Shown here in pieces: positions 34,687 to 44,075 of a DNA stretch of 64,000 nucleotides. The stretch spans positions 88,593-152,592 of the forward strand of contig JBGAHR010000005.1 of the NCBI GenBank assembly GCA_044226045.1. Reading direction: 5' to 3'. The position numbers and the translations under genes are program-made. This DNA comes from Endoryza sp044226045. Its GTDB lineage: Bacteria; Bacteroidota; Bacteroidia; Chitinophagales; Chitinophagaceae. Positions within the stretch are counted from its first letter, which is position 1. Each line of letters opens with the position of its first letter. Under the pieces are notes generated by a model, which worked only from the letters and a program-made list of their open reading frames with translations, searched no databases and was not told the DNA's origin.

Positions 34687-36321
34687 TTATTTTTTATTAC
34701 CGTAAGCCTTGTCGAGAAACTGGTATCGAGCATCGTCTGTGGCTTTGACAGACTTTGATTCTGTATTAATGACCATAATATCCGGTTGAGGATCGCCCGC
34801 CTTCGCCGCCGGCCATTCCGGCAATTTTGATCCGTTCGGGTTGCCATGAATAATAAAATTGGCAAAGTATCCCTGCATAAGCTGGGAAGTTTTAAAGTCA
34901 TCTTCCGTCCATGCATAATCGGTGACCAACGACAAGTTACCCATGCAATATTCAATTTCACTGGCGTGCGGAGCGCCCAAAGGCGGCGGCAATTTTATGC
35001 CTTCGCCGTTTTTCTTTACTGTTCCACCTGCCAGGCCCGGAACCATATCCTGGTTAACGAGCGGAGGCCTCACCCGGCTGAACAGATATCTGTATACAGG
35101 CTGACTGGAATTGTTGAGATGCAGGTCGTACCATTTCCAGGTACTGTAGGAAATAAATCGGTCGGAAGCCAGGTTGGTGGCTGCCCACTCAACCTCCTTA
35201 TCACTTTCCGCCGGATACAGCTTCAATACTTCTTCCCAGTTATTGGGATATTCCTGCTTCAATCTCTTCAGGTAATTGTCGCGTGTATTCGGTTGTCCAT
35301 ACATGAAAGCTCCGGCCGGCACTTCCGCGGAATTCCAACCCAGCAAAAGCGGAACCATGGATTGCTTCTTCGCTTCAAATATCTCCGGCAGCGAAGCTGT
35401 GAGAAAATAATTATCAATGACCGTCGGGAACCCGAATCTTCCGGACTCTTTGTATAATTCAAATAACTCACGGGTGCTGAGCTTGCGCAATTCGGCCAGG
35501 CTGGGGTGGCCGGCTTTTTTAGCGAAATCCATTCCGTTCTTTTCAGCATCTTTCAAGGACACCGGAGCCAACGTAGGATTGATCGAGGCGCCACTTTCGC
35601 CAATAGCGCCGGCAAACATACCCTTGGATAAGGGTGAGGCCATCTGCAGACTTACCGACATCGAACCGGCAGATTCACCCGCAATGGTGACCTTTTTAGG
35701 ATCGCCACCAAAGGCCGCAATATTTTTCTGCACCCATTTCAACCCGGCAACCTGGTCGAGCAATCCGTAATTACCGGATGCCTTGTAAGGCGATTCTGCG
35801 CTCAATTCAGGATGGGCAAAAAAGCCAAACACATTGAGCCTGTAGTTGACCGTTACCACAATCATCCCTTTTTTTGCCATACTCTCTCCATCATAGCGCG
35901 GCTCCGACCCATCACCTGCCACAAATCCACCTCCATAAAAATATACCAGCACCGGAAGGCTGCCGGTTTTACGTCCACCCGGTACCCACACATTCAGATA
36001 GAGGCAATCTTCATTCAAACCATCAGACCGGCTCTGCATATCGCCAAATACATTTGACTGTACCGGTCTCGGCCCAAATACTTTTGTTTTCTTTACTCCC
36101 ATCCATTTGTCCAGCGGCTGTGGCGCTTTCCATCGCAGCGCACCCACCGGTGGTTTGGCAAACGGAATACCAAAGAAGTACTGCATACCGGAAGTGGGAT
36201 CATAATTTCCTTCTATTAAACCCGGTTCAATTTTTACCTGCACGGGAGCGTAGTTGTTTTTTTGAGCGAATAAACAGGTTGAAGAAATCATCAGCAACCC
36301 TATAACGAAGAACTTGCGCAT
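34687..36321 (-). CDS. Secreted type-B carboxylesterase
   Basis: This protein of 544 residues has a signal peptide (MRKFFVIGLLMISSTCLFAQ) and a carboxylesterase type-B fold: FFGIPFAKPPVGALRW, EDCLYLNVWVP, oxyanion GGGF, nucleophile Ser217 in AGESAGS, and a C-terminal His in GAPHASEIEYCMGN. It hydrolyses ester bonds of external substrates. I start at ATG 36321, which gives a clean signal peptide; the frame opens 34 codons earlier without such sequence. The amine oxidase gene follows. Confidence 0.92.
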   Translation of the reverse strand: MRKFFVIGLLMISSTCLFAQKNNYAPVQVKIEPGLIEGNYDPTSGMQYFFGIPFAKPPVGALRWKAPQPLDKWMGVKKTKVFGPRPVQSNVFGDMQSRSDGLNEDCLYLNVWVPGGRKTGSLPVLVYFYGGGFVAGDGSEPRYDGESMAKKGMIVVTVNYRLNVFGFFAHPELSAESPYKASGNYGLLDQVAGLKWVQKNIAAFGGDPKKVTIAGESAGSMSVSLQMASPLSKGMFAGAIGESGASINPTLAPVSLKDAEKNGMDFAKKAGHPSLAELRKLSTRELFELYKESGRFGFPTVIDNYFLTASLPEIFEAKKQSMVPLLLGWNSAEVPAGAFMYGQPNTRDNYLKRLKQEYPNNWEEVLKLYPAESDKEVEWAATNLASDRFISYSTWKWYDLHLNNSSQPVYRYLFSRVRPPLVNQDMVPGLAGGTVKKNGEGIKLPPPLGAPHASEIEYCMGNLSLVTDYAWTEDDFKTSQLMQGYFANFIIHGNPNGSKLPEWPAAKAGDPQPDIMVINTESKSVKATDDARYQFLDKAYGNKK

Positions 36322-36374
36322 GATGAAAATGTTTTTGTAACAGAAAAGACGTAACAATAATAACTCATTTTCAA

Positions 36375-36791
36375 CTAACGCGCGTTGCAGACTCCCGACG
36401 GCGCTATCCAATGTTTCCTGCAATCCGGATGGGCCAACTGTTCCTTCGAATAGAATTCAGAGATAAACTCCTTATTTATAAAGTCCTGTTTGGGCAATTC
36501 TTCCAGTAGTTGCAACCAGTCTTTTCGGTTGGTTACAAGATAGGAACTAACCTGTAGGATATAAAACATCGTAATTGTTTCATGATAACCTGAGTGATCA
36601 GTGTTTTGACCACCTACGGCTTCATTGTAATGCCTGATCCCATTTCGGATGCGAATAACAGCATCGGGCAGCGGAAAGTGGTAACAATACCAGAGCGCCA
36701 TATAAAAATGGGCGAGATGGGTCCATTTTTCTTTAGGATAAGTTCCGTCTTCAAATCCGGCTATCAGCTCTTTCAATTCAATATTTTTCAT
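36375..36791 (-). CDS. Conserved protein of unknown function
   Basis: This 138-residue soluble protein has KELIAGFEDGTYPKEKWTHLAHFYMALWY, ITMFYILQVSSYLV, and a C-terminal LAHPDCRKHWIAP. Such proteins occur in Bacteroidota as hypothetical proteins; I know no function. Its ATG overlaps the stop of the lrp-like gene by four bases (ATGA), so the two are translationally coupled. Confidence 0.75.
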   Translation of the reverse strand: MKNIELKELIAGFEDGTYPKEKWTHLAHFYMALWYCYHFPLPDAVIRIRNGIRHYNEAVGGQNTDHSGYHETITMFYILQVSSYLVTNRKDWLQLLEELPKQDFINKEFISEFYSKEQLAHPDCRKHWIAPSGVCNAR

Positions 36792-37240
36792 AACCCGGAA
36801 ATTTTGGCATTCAATTCTTCCTTATAGGTATCCAGTATAATAGTAGTGTTTGTTCGGGAAACCGATTTCATCGCTTTTATCTTGTCGACCAGGAGCGACT
36901 CCAACGATTTAGTATCCCTGACGAGTACCTTTAACAACAAATCAAAATCACCTGCTGCATGGTGGCATTCCAGCACTTCCGGCATTTCCGAAAAAAGCTG
37001 ACGGACATTTTCTGTTTTGCTGTGATTCAGCCAGACCTGTATAAATGCCAGCAGTTGCAATCCCATTTTTTCCCTGTTGATACGGATAGTATAGCGATCG
37101 ATCATACCAGCCTGATCGAGCTTACGAAGGCGACTGGTTACAGCAGGCAAAGACAAGTTTACTTTCCTGGCAATATTGGCACCGGAAGTGCGGGCATTCT
37201 GAACAAGGGTCATTAATATTTTTACATCCAGTTTATCCAT
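36788..37240 (-). CDS. Lrp/AsnC family transcriptional regulator
   Basis: This 150-residue protein has the AsnC-type helix-turn-helix (MDKLDVKILMTLVQNARTSG, NIARKVNLSLPAVTSRLRKL) and the ligand-binding RAM domain with LECHHAAGDFDLLLKVLV. Such regulators sense amino acids and bind palindromic sites. It is divergent from an MFS transporter gene and is coupled to a hypothetical gene. Palindromic AT-rich sequences in the shared 213-base region could be its operators. Confidence 0.93.
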   Translation of the reverse strand: MDKLDVKILMTLVQNARTSGANIARKVNLSLPAVTSRLRKLDQAGMIDRYTIRINREKMGLQLLAFIQVWLNHSKTENVRQLFSEMPEVLECHHAAGDFDLLLKVLVRDTKSLESLLVDKIKAMKSVSRTNTTIILDTYKEELNAKISGL

Positions 37241-37260
37241 CTGTTTGTCAATTTAAAGCA

Positions 37261-37268
37261 CAAATGTA
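37261..37268 (-). promoter_or_regulatory. -7 box for the Lrp-like gene
   Basis: The minus strand reads TACATTTG here, a perfect -7 box 20 bases before the ATG. Motif-based call. Confidence 0.55.
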
Positions 37269-37453
37269 GTTTTCTGTATACTTTATATACCTGATTCGGT
37301 ATAATTCAAGCCATTATTCCGTATTATTTAATTTTTACTTAATAAACGATTGCGAAGGTTTCTCAAATGCCTATTTTTCAAAAGATTTCAACAGGACATT
37401 GTCCTGATATCGGGCAGTTATTTTTTGAGTTATCTTCCTTCCGGGAAAGTCAT

Positions 37454-38689
37454 ATGAATCAAACCAAAACTTACGGGCTGTTTTCCCTGCCGGTACTGGT
37501 AGGAGCCCTTGGATTCTTTGTAGACATTTACGATCTCCTGCTTTTCAATATTGTGAGGCGTTCGAGCCTGTCCGACCTCGGTGTTGATCCTGCTTCCCTG
37601 CAGGGCATCGGGGAGGATATACTCAGCTGGCAGATGATCGGCCTTACCATTGGGGGCATCATTTGGGGGATTCTGGGAGACAAGAAGGGCAGAAAAAGTG
37701 TGTTGTTCAGTTCCATCATTTTGTATTCCCTGGCTACCATTGCCAATGGATTTGTCACTTCCGTGGAACAATACACCTGGATTCGTTTTATAGCCGCCCT
37801 TGGACTGGCAGGGGAACTGGGTGCCAGCATTACGCTCACCAGCGAGTTGCTTCCCAGCAAAAAAAGAGGCCTTGCCGCTGCTATCATCGCCACCAGTGGC
37901 GTATTAGGTACCATCACTGCGTATTTTATTTATTCGATCGGTAAAGACTGGCGGCTTTGCTATTTCATTGGCGGTGGAATGGGAATCGCCTTGTTGTTTT
38001 TGCGAATAGGTGTTTTGGAAAGCGGTATTTATAAACATACCCGCGAATCCAATGTTTCCATGGGGAATTTCTGGATGATCCTCAGCGATGGTCGCCGGCT
38101 GCTGAAGTACCTGCGGGCTATCTTTATCGGCCTTCCGGTGTGGTATGTAATCGGCATCCTGGTAAGTTTTTCCGACAAATTTGCCGAACAATTCAATATA
38201 AAGGGTTTTGATCAGCCAAAAGCGCTGATGCTCCAGTATGTGGCACTGGCTTTTGGAGATGTGGCCGCGGGTCTGCTCAGTAATTATATCAAAAGCCGGA
38301 AAAAAACCTTGCTGGTTTTTTATGGCATCATAACCGTATTCATCATATTGTTTTTTGCCTTGAAAGGAGGGGGCTCTGCCACGAACCTGTACCTGATCTG
38401 CCTGGGGCTGGGCTTTGGTTCCGGGCTCTCCGTTCTCTACATCACCATGAGCGCAGAACAGTTTGGTACCAACCTGCGGGCCACGGTGGCAATCTCTGTT
38501 CCAAACCTTGTCAGGGGCTGTCTACCGTTGATGATTATGCTATTTAAATTCCTGCGAAGTGAACCCGTTTTAAACAATTTCGTCAGCGCGGCTGCCATCA
38601 CCGGAGCAGTGATACTGGTGATAGGAATACTATCGGCATTGTACACACCCGAAACATTTGGCAAAGACCTTGACTACATTGAAAAATAA
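37454..38689 (+). CDS. MFS transporter (metabolite:H+ symporter-like)
   Basis: This 411-residue protein has about twelve membrane helices and sugar/metabolite:proton symporter family motifs: GILGDKKGRKSVLFSS in the first cytoplasmic loop, LGLAGELGASITLTSELLPSKKRG, and a C-terminal TPETFGKDLDYIEK. It resembles alpha-ketoglutarate or aromatic acid carriers by loop motifs, but substrate is unknown. I start at ATG 37454 (MNQTKTYGLFS); the frame extends 29 codons upstream with no helix-like sequence. The divergent Lrp gene may control it. Confidence 0.88.
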   Translation: MNQTKTYGLFSLPVLVGALGFFVDIYDLLLFNIVRRSSLSDLGVDPASLQGIGEDILSWQMIGLTIGGIIWGILGDKKGRKSVLFSSIILYSLATIANGFVTSVEQYTWIRFIAALGLAGELGASITLTSELLPSKKRGLAAAIIATSGVLGTITAYFIYSIGKDWRLCYFIGGGMGIALLFLRIGVLESGIYKHTRESNVSMGNFWMILSDGRRLLKYLRAIFIGLPVWYVIGILVSFSDKFAEQFNIKGFDQPKALMLQYVALAFGDVAAGLLSNYIKSRKKTLLVFYGIITVFIILFFALKGGGSATNLYLICLGLGFGSGLSVLYITMSAEQFGTNLRATVAISVPNLVRGCLPLMIMLFKFLRSEPVLNNFVSAAAITGAVILVIGILSALYTPETFGKDLDYIEK

Positions 38690-38697
38690 TATGGGAA

Positions 38698-40098
38698 CTA
38701 AAACTGCCGCAGCGCTTCCACTTCCTCGATAGTTCTGGCAAGATGCCGACCCAGTCTCCTGCTTCCGTCCGGAGTAATTACATAGTTATCTTCAATCCTG
38801 ATTCCGCCGAACTGCTTGAATTGTTCCAGCTTCGAATAGTTGATAAATGAAGTAAGCTTCTTTTCGGCTTTCCATCTATCAATCAATTCCGGGATAAAGT
38901 ACAATCCCGGTTCAACAGTGAGAGTAAACCCGGGTTGAAGTGTTTTGGCCAGTCTTAGCGACTTCCATCCGAAGGAAGTGGATTTCGGGCCTTCATTTCC
39001 ATATCCCACATATTGCTCTCCGAGATCTTCCATGTCATGAACATCCAGTCCGATCATATGTCCCAATCCACATTGAAAAAACAGGGTATGTACATCGTTG
39101 GCAACGGCTTCTTCCGGATCTCCTGTTACTATTCCGGCCTCAGACAGTCCTTTCACCAGTTCGATCGCTGCCTGACGATGCACCTCGCGGAATCGTATAC
39201 CGGGTTTCAGGAGGGACTCGGCCTTTTCAAGGGCATTCAATACTACCTGGTAAAGTTCTTTTTGCCCGGGTGTAAATCGCGTTCCCACCGGAAATGTGCG
39301 AGTGAGATCACCGGCATAATGAAGATGCGTTTCCGCACCGGCATCGCAGAGCACCATCTGTCCTTCATTGATGATGTTACCGTGGTAGTGATTGTGGAGT
39401 GTTTGTCCGTTAATGGTAAGAATAGTTGGATAGGCCAGCTTTCCCCAGGCGGCGAGGGCTTTTTCTTCCACCACTGCTGCCAGTTGATATTCTTTCATCC
39501 CGGGTCTTGCCATTTTCATCGCGGCTTCGTGCATATCAGCGCTGATGAGTACCGCTCTTTCCATTTCTTCGATCTCAATAGCCTCTTTTATTTCCCTTTG
39601 TGCCACGATAGCGAGAATGAGCGGCATCGATACAAAAGAATCAACCCCGGGCAAACCGGTATTGAGTAAGGAAGATAACCGGATGCGGTTCTCCGGCCGG
39701 TAAGGAGGAAGAATATGAATACTGCGTTTTTGCCGGAGGGCAGCATTAATGGCAACCTGTAAGGCATTTCGATCTCCACTGGCTTCCAGCCCGGTTAGTT
39801 GGGATAATTCCTTGATGGTAGGTTGAGGGCCCATCCAAACGATATCGTCTATCGTATAGTCTTCCCCGTACAGTGTACTGGTGCCGGTCTCCGCGTCTAT
39901 CAGGCAGGCCAATCCTGCCAGATCAATTCCGGCATAATAAAGAAAACTGCTGTCCTGGCGGAAGTGATACCAGTTGTCTTTGTAGTTCATGCTGCTTTCT
40001 TCGTTGCCGAGCAATAATATCAATCCGTTTTCAATCCTTTTACAGAGTTGTTTTCGTCTTTCGATATAAACCTCTTTATTGAAATGATGTACAGCCAT
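38698..40098 (-). CDS. Xaa-Pro aminopeptidase (aminopeptidase P)
   Basis: This 466-residue M24B metallopeptidase removes N-terminal residues before proline. The N-terminal AMP_N domain (about 1-150) precedes the pita-bread catalytic domain, with metal ligands visible in LCDAGAETHLHYAGDLTRTFPVG (Asp pair), CGLGHMIGLDVHDME (His), TVEPGLYFIP (Glu) and GGIRIEDNYVI (Glu). Length and order are standard. It converges with the MFS gene. Confidence 0.94.
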   Translation of the reverse strand: MAVHHFNKEVYIERRKQLCKRIENGLILLLGNEESSMNYKDNWYHFRQDSSFLYYAGIDLAGLACLIDAETGTSTLYGEDYTIDDIVWMGPQPTIKELSQLTGLEASGDRNALQVAINAALRQKRSIHILPPYRPENRIRLSSLLNTGLPGVDSFVSMPLILAIVAQREIKEAIEIEEMERAVLISADMHEAAMKMARPGMKEYQLAAVVEEKALAAWGKLAYPTILTINGQTLHNHYHGNIINEGQMVLCDAGAETHLHYAGDLTRTFPVGTRFTPGQKELYQVVLNALEKAESLLKPGIRFREVHRQAAIELVKGLSEAGIVTGDPEEAVANDVHTLFFQCGLGHMIGLDVHDMEDLGEQYVGYGNEGPKSTSFGWKSLRLAKTLQPGFTLTVEPGLYFIPELIDRWKAEKKLTSFINYSKLEQFKQFGGIRIEDNYVITPDGSRRLGRHLARTIEEVEALRQF

Positions 40099-40137
40099 TT
40101 TCTTGAATTAAGGGTGCAAGATAATGAATCGATGAGG

Positions 40138-40830
40138 TCAGTGTTTTACCGCGCGAAGCATTTCTCTTTTTCCCGGAGGGCCCGGTATCTTTTCAACCTG
40201 GAATCCGGCAGCCTGCAAAGCACGACGTACATCGCCTTTGCTGCAGTAGGTTACCAATAGTCCACCGGTGACCAGGTTTTGAGCGATGGTTTTAAACATA
40301 TCGACCGTCCACAGTTCTGGCTGTGCGCCCGGAGCGAAAGCATCGTAATAAACGAGATCAAACAGACGGGTAAACGTATGACCCTCCATTTGGCCGGCTG
40401 ATTTCTGGTAAGTGAATCCTTCAGCAGGTTGAATGATGGTATTCCAGGTAGACTGATGTATCGATGTGAAAAAATCAGAAAGATCGTTTCTCTCGAGTGC
40501 GGAAGTGTAATTGAGCGATGGAATCAGTGAAGGAGAAAGGGGATAAGCTTCAATGGATTCATAAAACACCGGTCTTCCGGTATTTCGGGTCTCGATGAAA
40601 GTCAGCAGCAGGTTTAACCCGGTTCCAAAACCCATTTCAAATATTCTTATTTCCTGCCCGGCCGGTACCCGCTCGTTCAGATACCGAAAACCCGCTTCTA
40701 TAAACACATGCATCGATTCCTGAATGGCTCCATGAATGGAATGATAGGTGGCGCCCATCTCCGGTATGGAAATAGTAGAAGATCCATCACGGGTCGTCAT
40801 TAATTCGCGTTTCCACTGGGAGAGAGACAT
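40138..40830 (-). CDS. mnmD: tRNA 5-aminomethyl-2-thiouridine methyltransferase MnmD
   Basis: MnmD methylates the wobble uridine of certain tRNAs using SAM. The protein has the DUF752 start MTTRDGSSTI, the SAM motif IFEMGFGTGLNLLLT, the conserved FDLVYYDAFAPGAQPELW and the ending TYCSKGDVRRALQAAGFQVEK. It lacks the MnmC oxidase domain, the usual state in Bacteroidota. I keep the start at ATG 40830; a Met nine codons further in could also serve. A perfect -7 box lies 23 bases upstream. Confidence 0.93.
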   Translation of the reverse strand: MSLSQWKRELMTTRDGSSTISIPEMGATYHSIHGAIQESMHVFIEAGFRYLNERVPAGQEIRIFEMGFGTGLNLLLTFIETRNTGRPVFYESIEAYPLSPSLIPSLNYTSALERNDLSDFFTSIHQSTWNTIIQPAEGFTYQKSAGQMEGHTFTRLFDLVYYDAFAPGAQPELWTVDMFKTIAQNLVTGGLLVTYCSKGDVRRALQAAGFQVEKIPGPPGKREMLRAVKH

Positions 40831-40852
40831 GGGGAAAGAATGGTTTGATTGT

Positions 40853-40860
40853 CAAAATTA
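40853..40860 (-). promoter_or_regulatory. -7 box for mnmD
   Basis: The minus strand reads TAATTTTG here, a perfect TAnnTTTG box 23 bases before ATG 40830, right next to the heptamer array. Confidence 0.5.
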
Positions 40861-40880
40861 GTGAATAAGCAAATTTAAAT

Positions 40881-40992
40881 TACGAATGACGAATTACGGA
40901 TGACGAATTACGGATGACGAATTACGGATGACGAATTACGGATGACGAATTACGGATGACGAATTACGGATGACGAATTACGGATGACGGAT
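40881..40992 (+). repeat. Tandem 14-mer / heptamer array, [T/G]ACG[A/G]AT
   Basis: Sixteen consecutive heptamers, all of the form [T/G]ACG[A/G]AT, run without interruption over 112 bases. Seven exact copies of the 14-mer GACGAATTACGGAT occupy 40888-40985. Its reverse complement reappears in the next repeat block. It is intergenic between mnmD and a DoxX-like gene. Confidence 0.92.
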
Positions 40993-41035
40993 GAAGGAAG
41001 CAAGTAGTTAATCGATATATTGCCAAATTGAATTT

Positions 41036-41240
41036 CATCCGTAATTCGTCATCCGTCATCCGTAATTGCATTGGCTCATTGACTAATTGACCAATTGACA
41101 AATTGTTTTCCATCCGTCATCCGTAATCCGTAATCCGTCATTGCATTGACCAATTGACAAATTGTTTTCCATCCGTAATCCGTAATTCGTAATCCGTCAT
41201 CACCATTGGCTCATTGACCAATTGACTAATTGTCCAATTG
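41036..41240 (-). repeat. Inverted heptamer plus octamer composite repeats
   Basis: Three composite units alternate runs of heptamers (ATCCGTA, ATCCGTC, ATTCGTC; reverse complements of the preceding array) with runs of octamers (ATTGACTA, ATTGACCA, ATTGACAA), two of them joined by AAATTGTTTTCC. Heptamer runs begin near 41036, 41111 and 41170. The opposite orientation to 40881-40992 would allow a large stem-loop. There is no coding frame of note here. Confidence 0.88.
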
Positions 41241-41247
41241 CATTTCC

Positions 41248-42564
41248 CTATCTGTTGTATTCGCTCAACCAGTGAAACTGTCTTTCGGTGAGCTGGTAAT
41301 GGCGATTGATTCTTTTGAGAACTGCGTAAATTGAATCTTGCCGGATCTTTCCTGCCAAGATGATGGAAGAACTATCAGGAAATAAATACTGGAATTCGCT
41401 TATCTGGGTTCTGTCTCCGCTTATTGAAAACCTGGAAAAGGCAATAGTCTTTTTAACGGTATCTGGTTTATAAGAAAAATAACCGCGGTGATACCGCTGC
41501 GAAAACGCGGTATCGGTTGTATTGATGCTGCCATAGCTGCCGTTTTCAAAGATGAAATCCTTCCAGCGTATAGTATCCGTTAGTTTTTCGGGAATGGTGT
41601 CTCCATTGCGGACAAAAGTTAACACCTCGTAAATGCCTGGCTTAAACAGGCGGGGAGGCATGGGCTTCTTCATAGACAGATTACGCTCGTAGGCATCGCT
41701 GAACGGCATGACCACTGCCAGTATCACAAATGCTATTTTCAATACAATTCGCGTAATCCGTAACCATCTTCGTGAGTACCTGACATCATAAATGACCGCC
41801 TGCCCGGCAGAACGATTAAAGAGGAAAAACTGTACCAACCGATGAGATTCGAAAGACAACAGGAAGAGACACATGATGAACAGATGAGTTGAGAACAGTT
41901 TCACCGGGATGTCATAGCTCAGGTTCATCATCATCACATTACAAAATACCCCGGCAGCCAGCAGGGTACCGAACGTGGAAGTCCTTCTGAAAAGCATCAG
42001 CAGACCTGCCAGCACTTCCATAAAACCCGAAAACTGCTGGTAAGGGGTAGAATAACCCATATATATCCACGACAATCGCATGGGAAGATAATCACCCATC
42101 GGTGTAGACATCAAACTCAGATTGGGAAAGCTCATTTGCAGTGCAAATACCTTGATAATGCCATAGGTAAAGCAGTTAATGATGACAAAATACCGGATTA
42201 CAATACGTAACCAGTAGGCCAGTTGGTTATAGCTGTTCCGCTTCCGGTCCAGTATTGACCAGACCAGGCAACCAGCCAGCGACAGACAGGCAATCAGCCA
42301 TACCTGTGTCCAGTTATACGATGTATCGCCGCTGCCGTTGGGCGGCACCAGCTCTTTATAAACTTTGAACAGGTGGGTATTGGCCGCATTCACCATCCAG
42401 TCGACGGCGGAATGATACCAGCCCATCAGTACTTCGGCTCCGGGAATATATTCAATCCAGGTCCAGGGTTCTGTATACAGGAGGAAATAACAGCAAAAAA
42501 AACGAAACAGCCATTTTTGCCAGGCAGCCCACTGGGCAGATCCCGGCCATTGTGTTGAACTCAT
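41248..42564 (-). CDS. DoxX-like multipass membrane protein
   Basis: This 438-residue protein has about nine hydrophobic helices in its first 300 residues, with the DoxX/SURF4-like segment FSGFMEVLAGLLMLFRRTSTFGTLLAAGVFCNVMMMNLSYDIPVKLFS (shown in part by GFMEVLAGLLMLF). The last 130 residues form a soluble domain with repeated strands (GIYEVLTFVRNGDTIPEKL). Family members are poorly characterised, and function is unknown. The gene ends 8 bases after the repeat block. Confidence 0.75.
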   Translation of the reverse strand: MSSTQWPGSAQWAAWQKWLFRFFCCYFLLYTEPWTWIEYIPGAEVLMGWYHSAVDWMVNAANTHLFKVYKELVPPNGSGDTSYNWTQVWLIACLSLAGCLVWSILDRKRNSYNQLAYWLRIVIRYFVIINCFTYGIIKVFALQMSFPNLSLMSTPMGDYLPMRLSWIYMGYSTPYQQFSGFMEVLAGLLMLFRRTSTFGTLLAAGVFCNVMMMNLSYDIPVKLFSTHLFIMCLFLLSFESHRLVQFFLFNRSAGQAVIYDVRYSRRWLRITRIVLKIAFVILAVVMPFSDAYERNLSMKKPMPPRLFKPGIYEVLTFVRNGDTIPEKLTDTIRWKDFIFENGSYGSINTTDTAFSQRYHRGYFSYKPDTVKKTIAFSRFSISGDRTQISEFQYLFPDSSSIILAGKIRQDSIYAVLKRINRHYQLTERQFHWLSEYNR

Positions 42565-42596
42565 TTGTCGGTTGGGTTATAAGAAAATAGCGTAAC

Positions 42597-42977
42597 TCAG
42601 GGTTTCTGTTGAACACGTGTCCAGGGTTCGGGTCTGAACGCGCCGGAACGTTCTACACAGGCATCATCGATAGGGGTTATGGTAAGCTGGTTGTCTTTTA
42701 ATACTGCCTTATAAATTCCAACCACATCACTGCAGGGGCTGGTGCCACTGATCTTGACAATTCGCAAAGTATCTTTGGTCAGTTTATAACTCATTACTTC
42801 GATCAACTGGCTGTTGGCTACTGTATACGCCTCAAGGGTATCTTTCTTGAATACAAATTCACATTCTACCGGATCTGGTACATTCAACGTGTTTCTCCAA
42901 CGGGTGTTCTCCAATTGAGCACTGGCGGCCAGGCCAAAGAAGCCCATTACAAATGCAGTCAGCAAAATTCTTTTCAT
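42597..42977 (-). CDS. Small secreted protein of unknown function
   Basis: This 126-residue protein has a signal peptide (MKRILLTAFVMGFFGLAASAQ) and a strand-rich lipocalin-like body (NTRWRNTLNVPDPVECEFVF, MSYKLTKDTLRIVKI, YKAVLKDNQLTITPI). Start ATG 42977 gives the clean signal; the frame opens 14 codons earlier. It lies upstream of and in the same direction as the DoxX-like gene, 33 bases away. Confidence 0.72.
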   Translation of the reverse strand: MKRILLTAFVMGFFGLAASAQLENTRWRNTLNVPDPVECEFVFKKDTLEAYTVANSQLIEVMSYKLTKDTLRIVKISGTSPCSDVVGIYKAVLKDNQLTITPIDDACVERSGAFRPEPWTRVQQKP

Positions 42978-43079
42978 ATTAGTCGATTTGAGATGAACAA
43001 TATACAAAACATCAACCAAAGATTGATTTTTGAACTTGCGAACTGTCGATTTTGAGAGGTGGAAATACTATTTTCGCGA

Positions 43080-44024
43080 ATGAGTTTCATTCAACTCGAG
43101 GCTGTAAGCAAGACCGGCGCAGTCAGTAAAGCGCAGTTTTCTTTAGAAAAGCATGAGAAATGCGCGATTATCGGAGAGACAGGCTCCGGCAAAACCTCCT
43201 TATTAAAACTGATTGGCGGACTCTATCAGCCCGATCAGGGCGAAATATTATTTCGTGGCCGGAAAGTGGAAGGGCCGCTCGACCGCCTGATACCTGGTCA
43301 TCCCGGCATCGCCTACCTGTCGCAACACTTTGAGCTATGGAATAACTATCGGGTGGAAGAAATACTCCATTACAATGTTGACCTGGAAGAAGAAATGGCG
43401 GAGTCCTTATTTACGCTTTGTGATATCCAGCATCTCCGGAAAAGAAGAACAGATCAACTCTCAGGCGGAGAAAGACAAAGGGTTGCCCTCGCGAAACTGT
43501 TGACCGCGAAACCGAGCTTGTTATTGCTTGATGAACCATTTTCCAACCTCGACAGAACACACAAGAACATCATCAGGAAAGTCATCCAGGATATCGGAGA
43601 ACAATTGGACGTTACCTGCCTGCTGGTTTCGCACGATCCGGCAGACATCCTTTCCTGGGCCAGCCGAATCATCGTTCTGGAAAAGGGCCGGATCATACAG
43701 GACGATCGTCCGGAAAATATTTACTTCCGACCCGTGAATGAATATTGCGCCAGATTGTTGGGAGATTACAACCTGATCGATATGGCGCATCATCAAAAAC
43801 ACTTTGTCCGGCCCGAACAGATTGAGATCTCCCTCGACAGTACCAACGCCTGGAGAAAGGGAACCATTAAAGAAATTCGTTTCTTTGGAAACTATTATCT
43901 GCTGACAGTGGATTGCGGACAGGAAAAGTGGCTGGTTCAAACGCAGCAATCGGTTTTTTCCGAAGGGATGGAGGTATACTTGTCTATCAATGATGACGAT
44001 CCCTGGATGATGAATCAGGATTGA
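43080..44024 (+). CDS. Orphan ABC transporter ATP-binding protein
   Basis: This 314-residue protein has a complete ABC ATPase: Walker A GETGSGKT (residues 32-39), signature LSGGERQRVALAKLL, Walker B LLLLDEPFSNLD and a switch His (VSHDPADI). About 90 further residues (YCARLLGDYNL, RPEQIEISL, IKEIRFFGNYYLL) resemble the TOBE-like regulatory end of iron, sulphate or polyamine importer ATPases. No permease or binding protein lies nearby, so its partner is encoded elsewhere. A near-consensus -7 box TATTTTCG lies 4 bases before ATG 43080. Confidence 0.88.
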   Translation: MSFIQLEAVSKTGAVSKAQFSLEKHEKCAIIGETGSGKTSLLKLIGGLYQPDQGEILFRGRKVEGPLDRLIPGHPGIAYLSQHFELWNNYRVEEILHYNVDLEEEMAESLFTLCDIQHLRKRRTDQLSGGERQRVALAKLLTAKPSLLLLDEPFSNLDRTHKNIIRKVIQDIGEQLDVTCLLVSHDPADILSWASRIIVLEKGRIIQDDRPENIYFRPVNEYCARLLGDYNLIDMAHHQKHFVRPEQIEISLDSTNAWRKGTIKEIRFFGNYYLLTVDCGQEKWLVQTQQSVFSEGMEVYLSINDDDPWMMNQD

Positions 44025-44075
44025 TGGCAGCCAATGTATTCGCGCCCTTGTCTGATAACAAATAAACTTCCCGAT

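Noticed and set aside
40881..40992. CRISPR array
   Set aside because: The repeats are contiguous 7- and 14-base units without spacers, and no cas genes are present.
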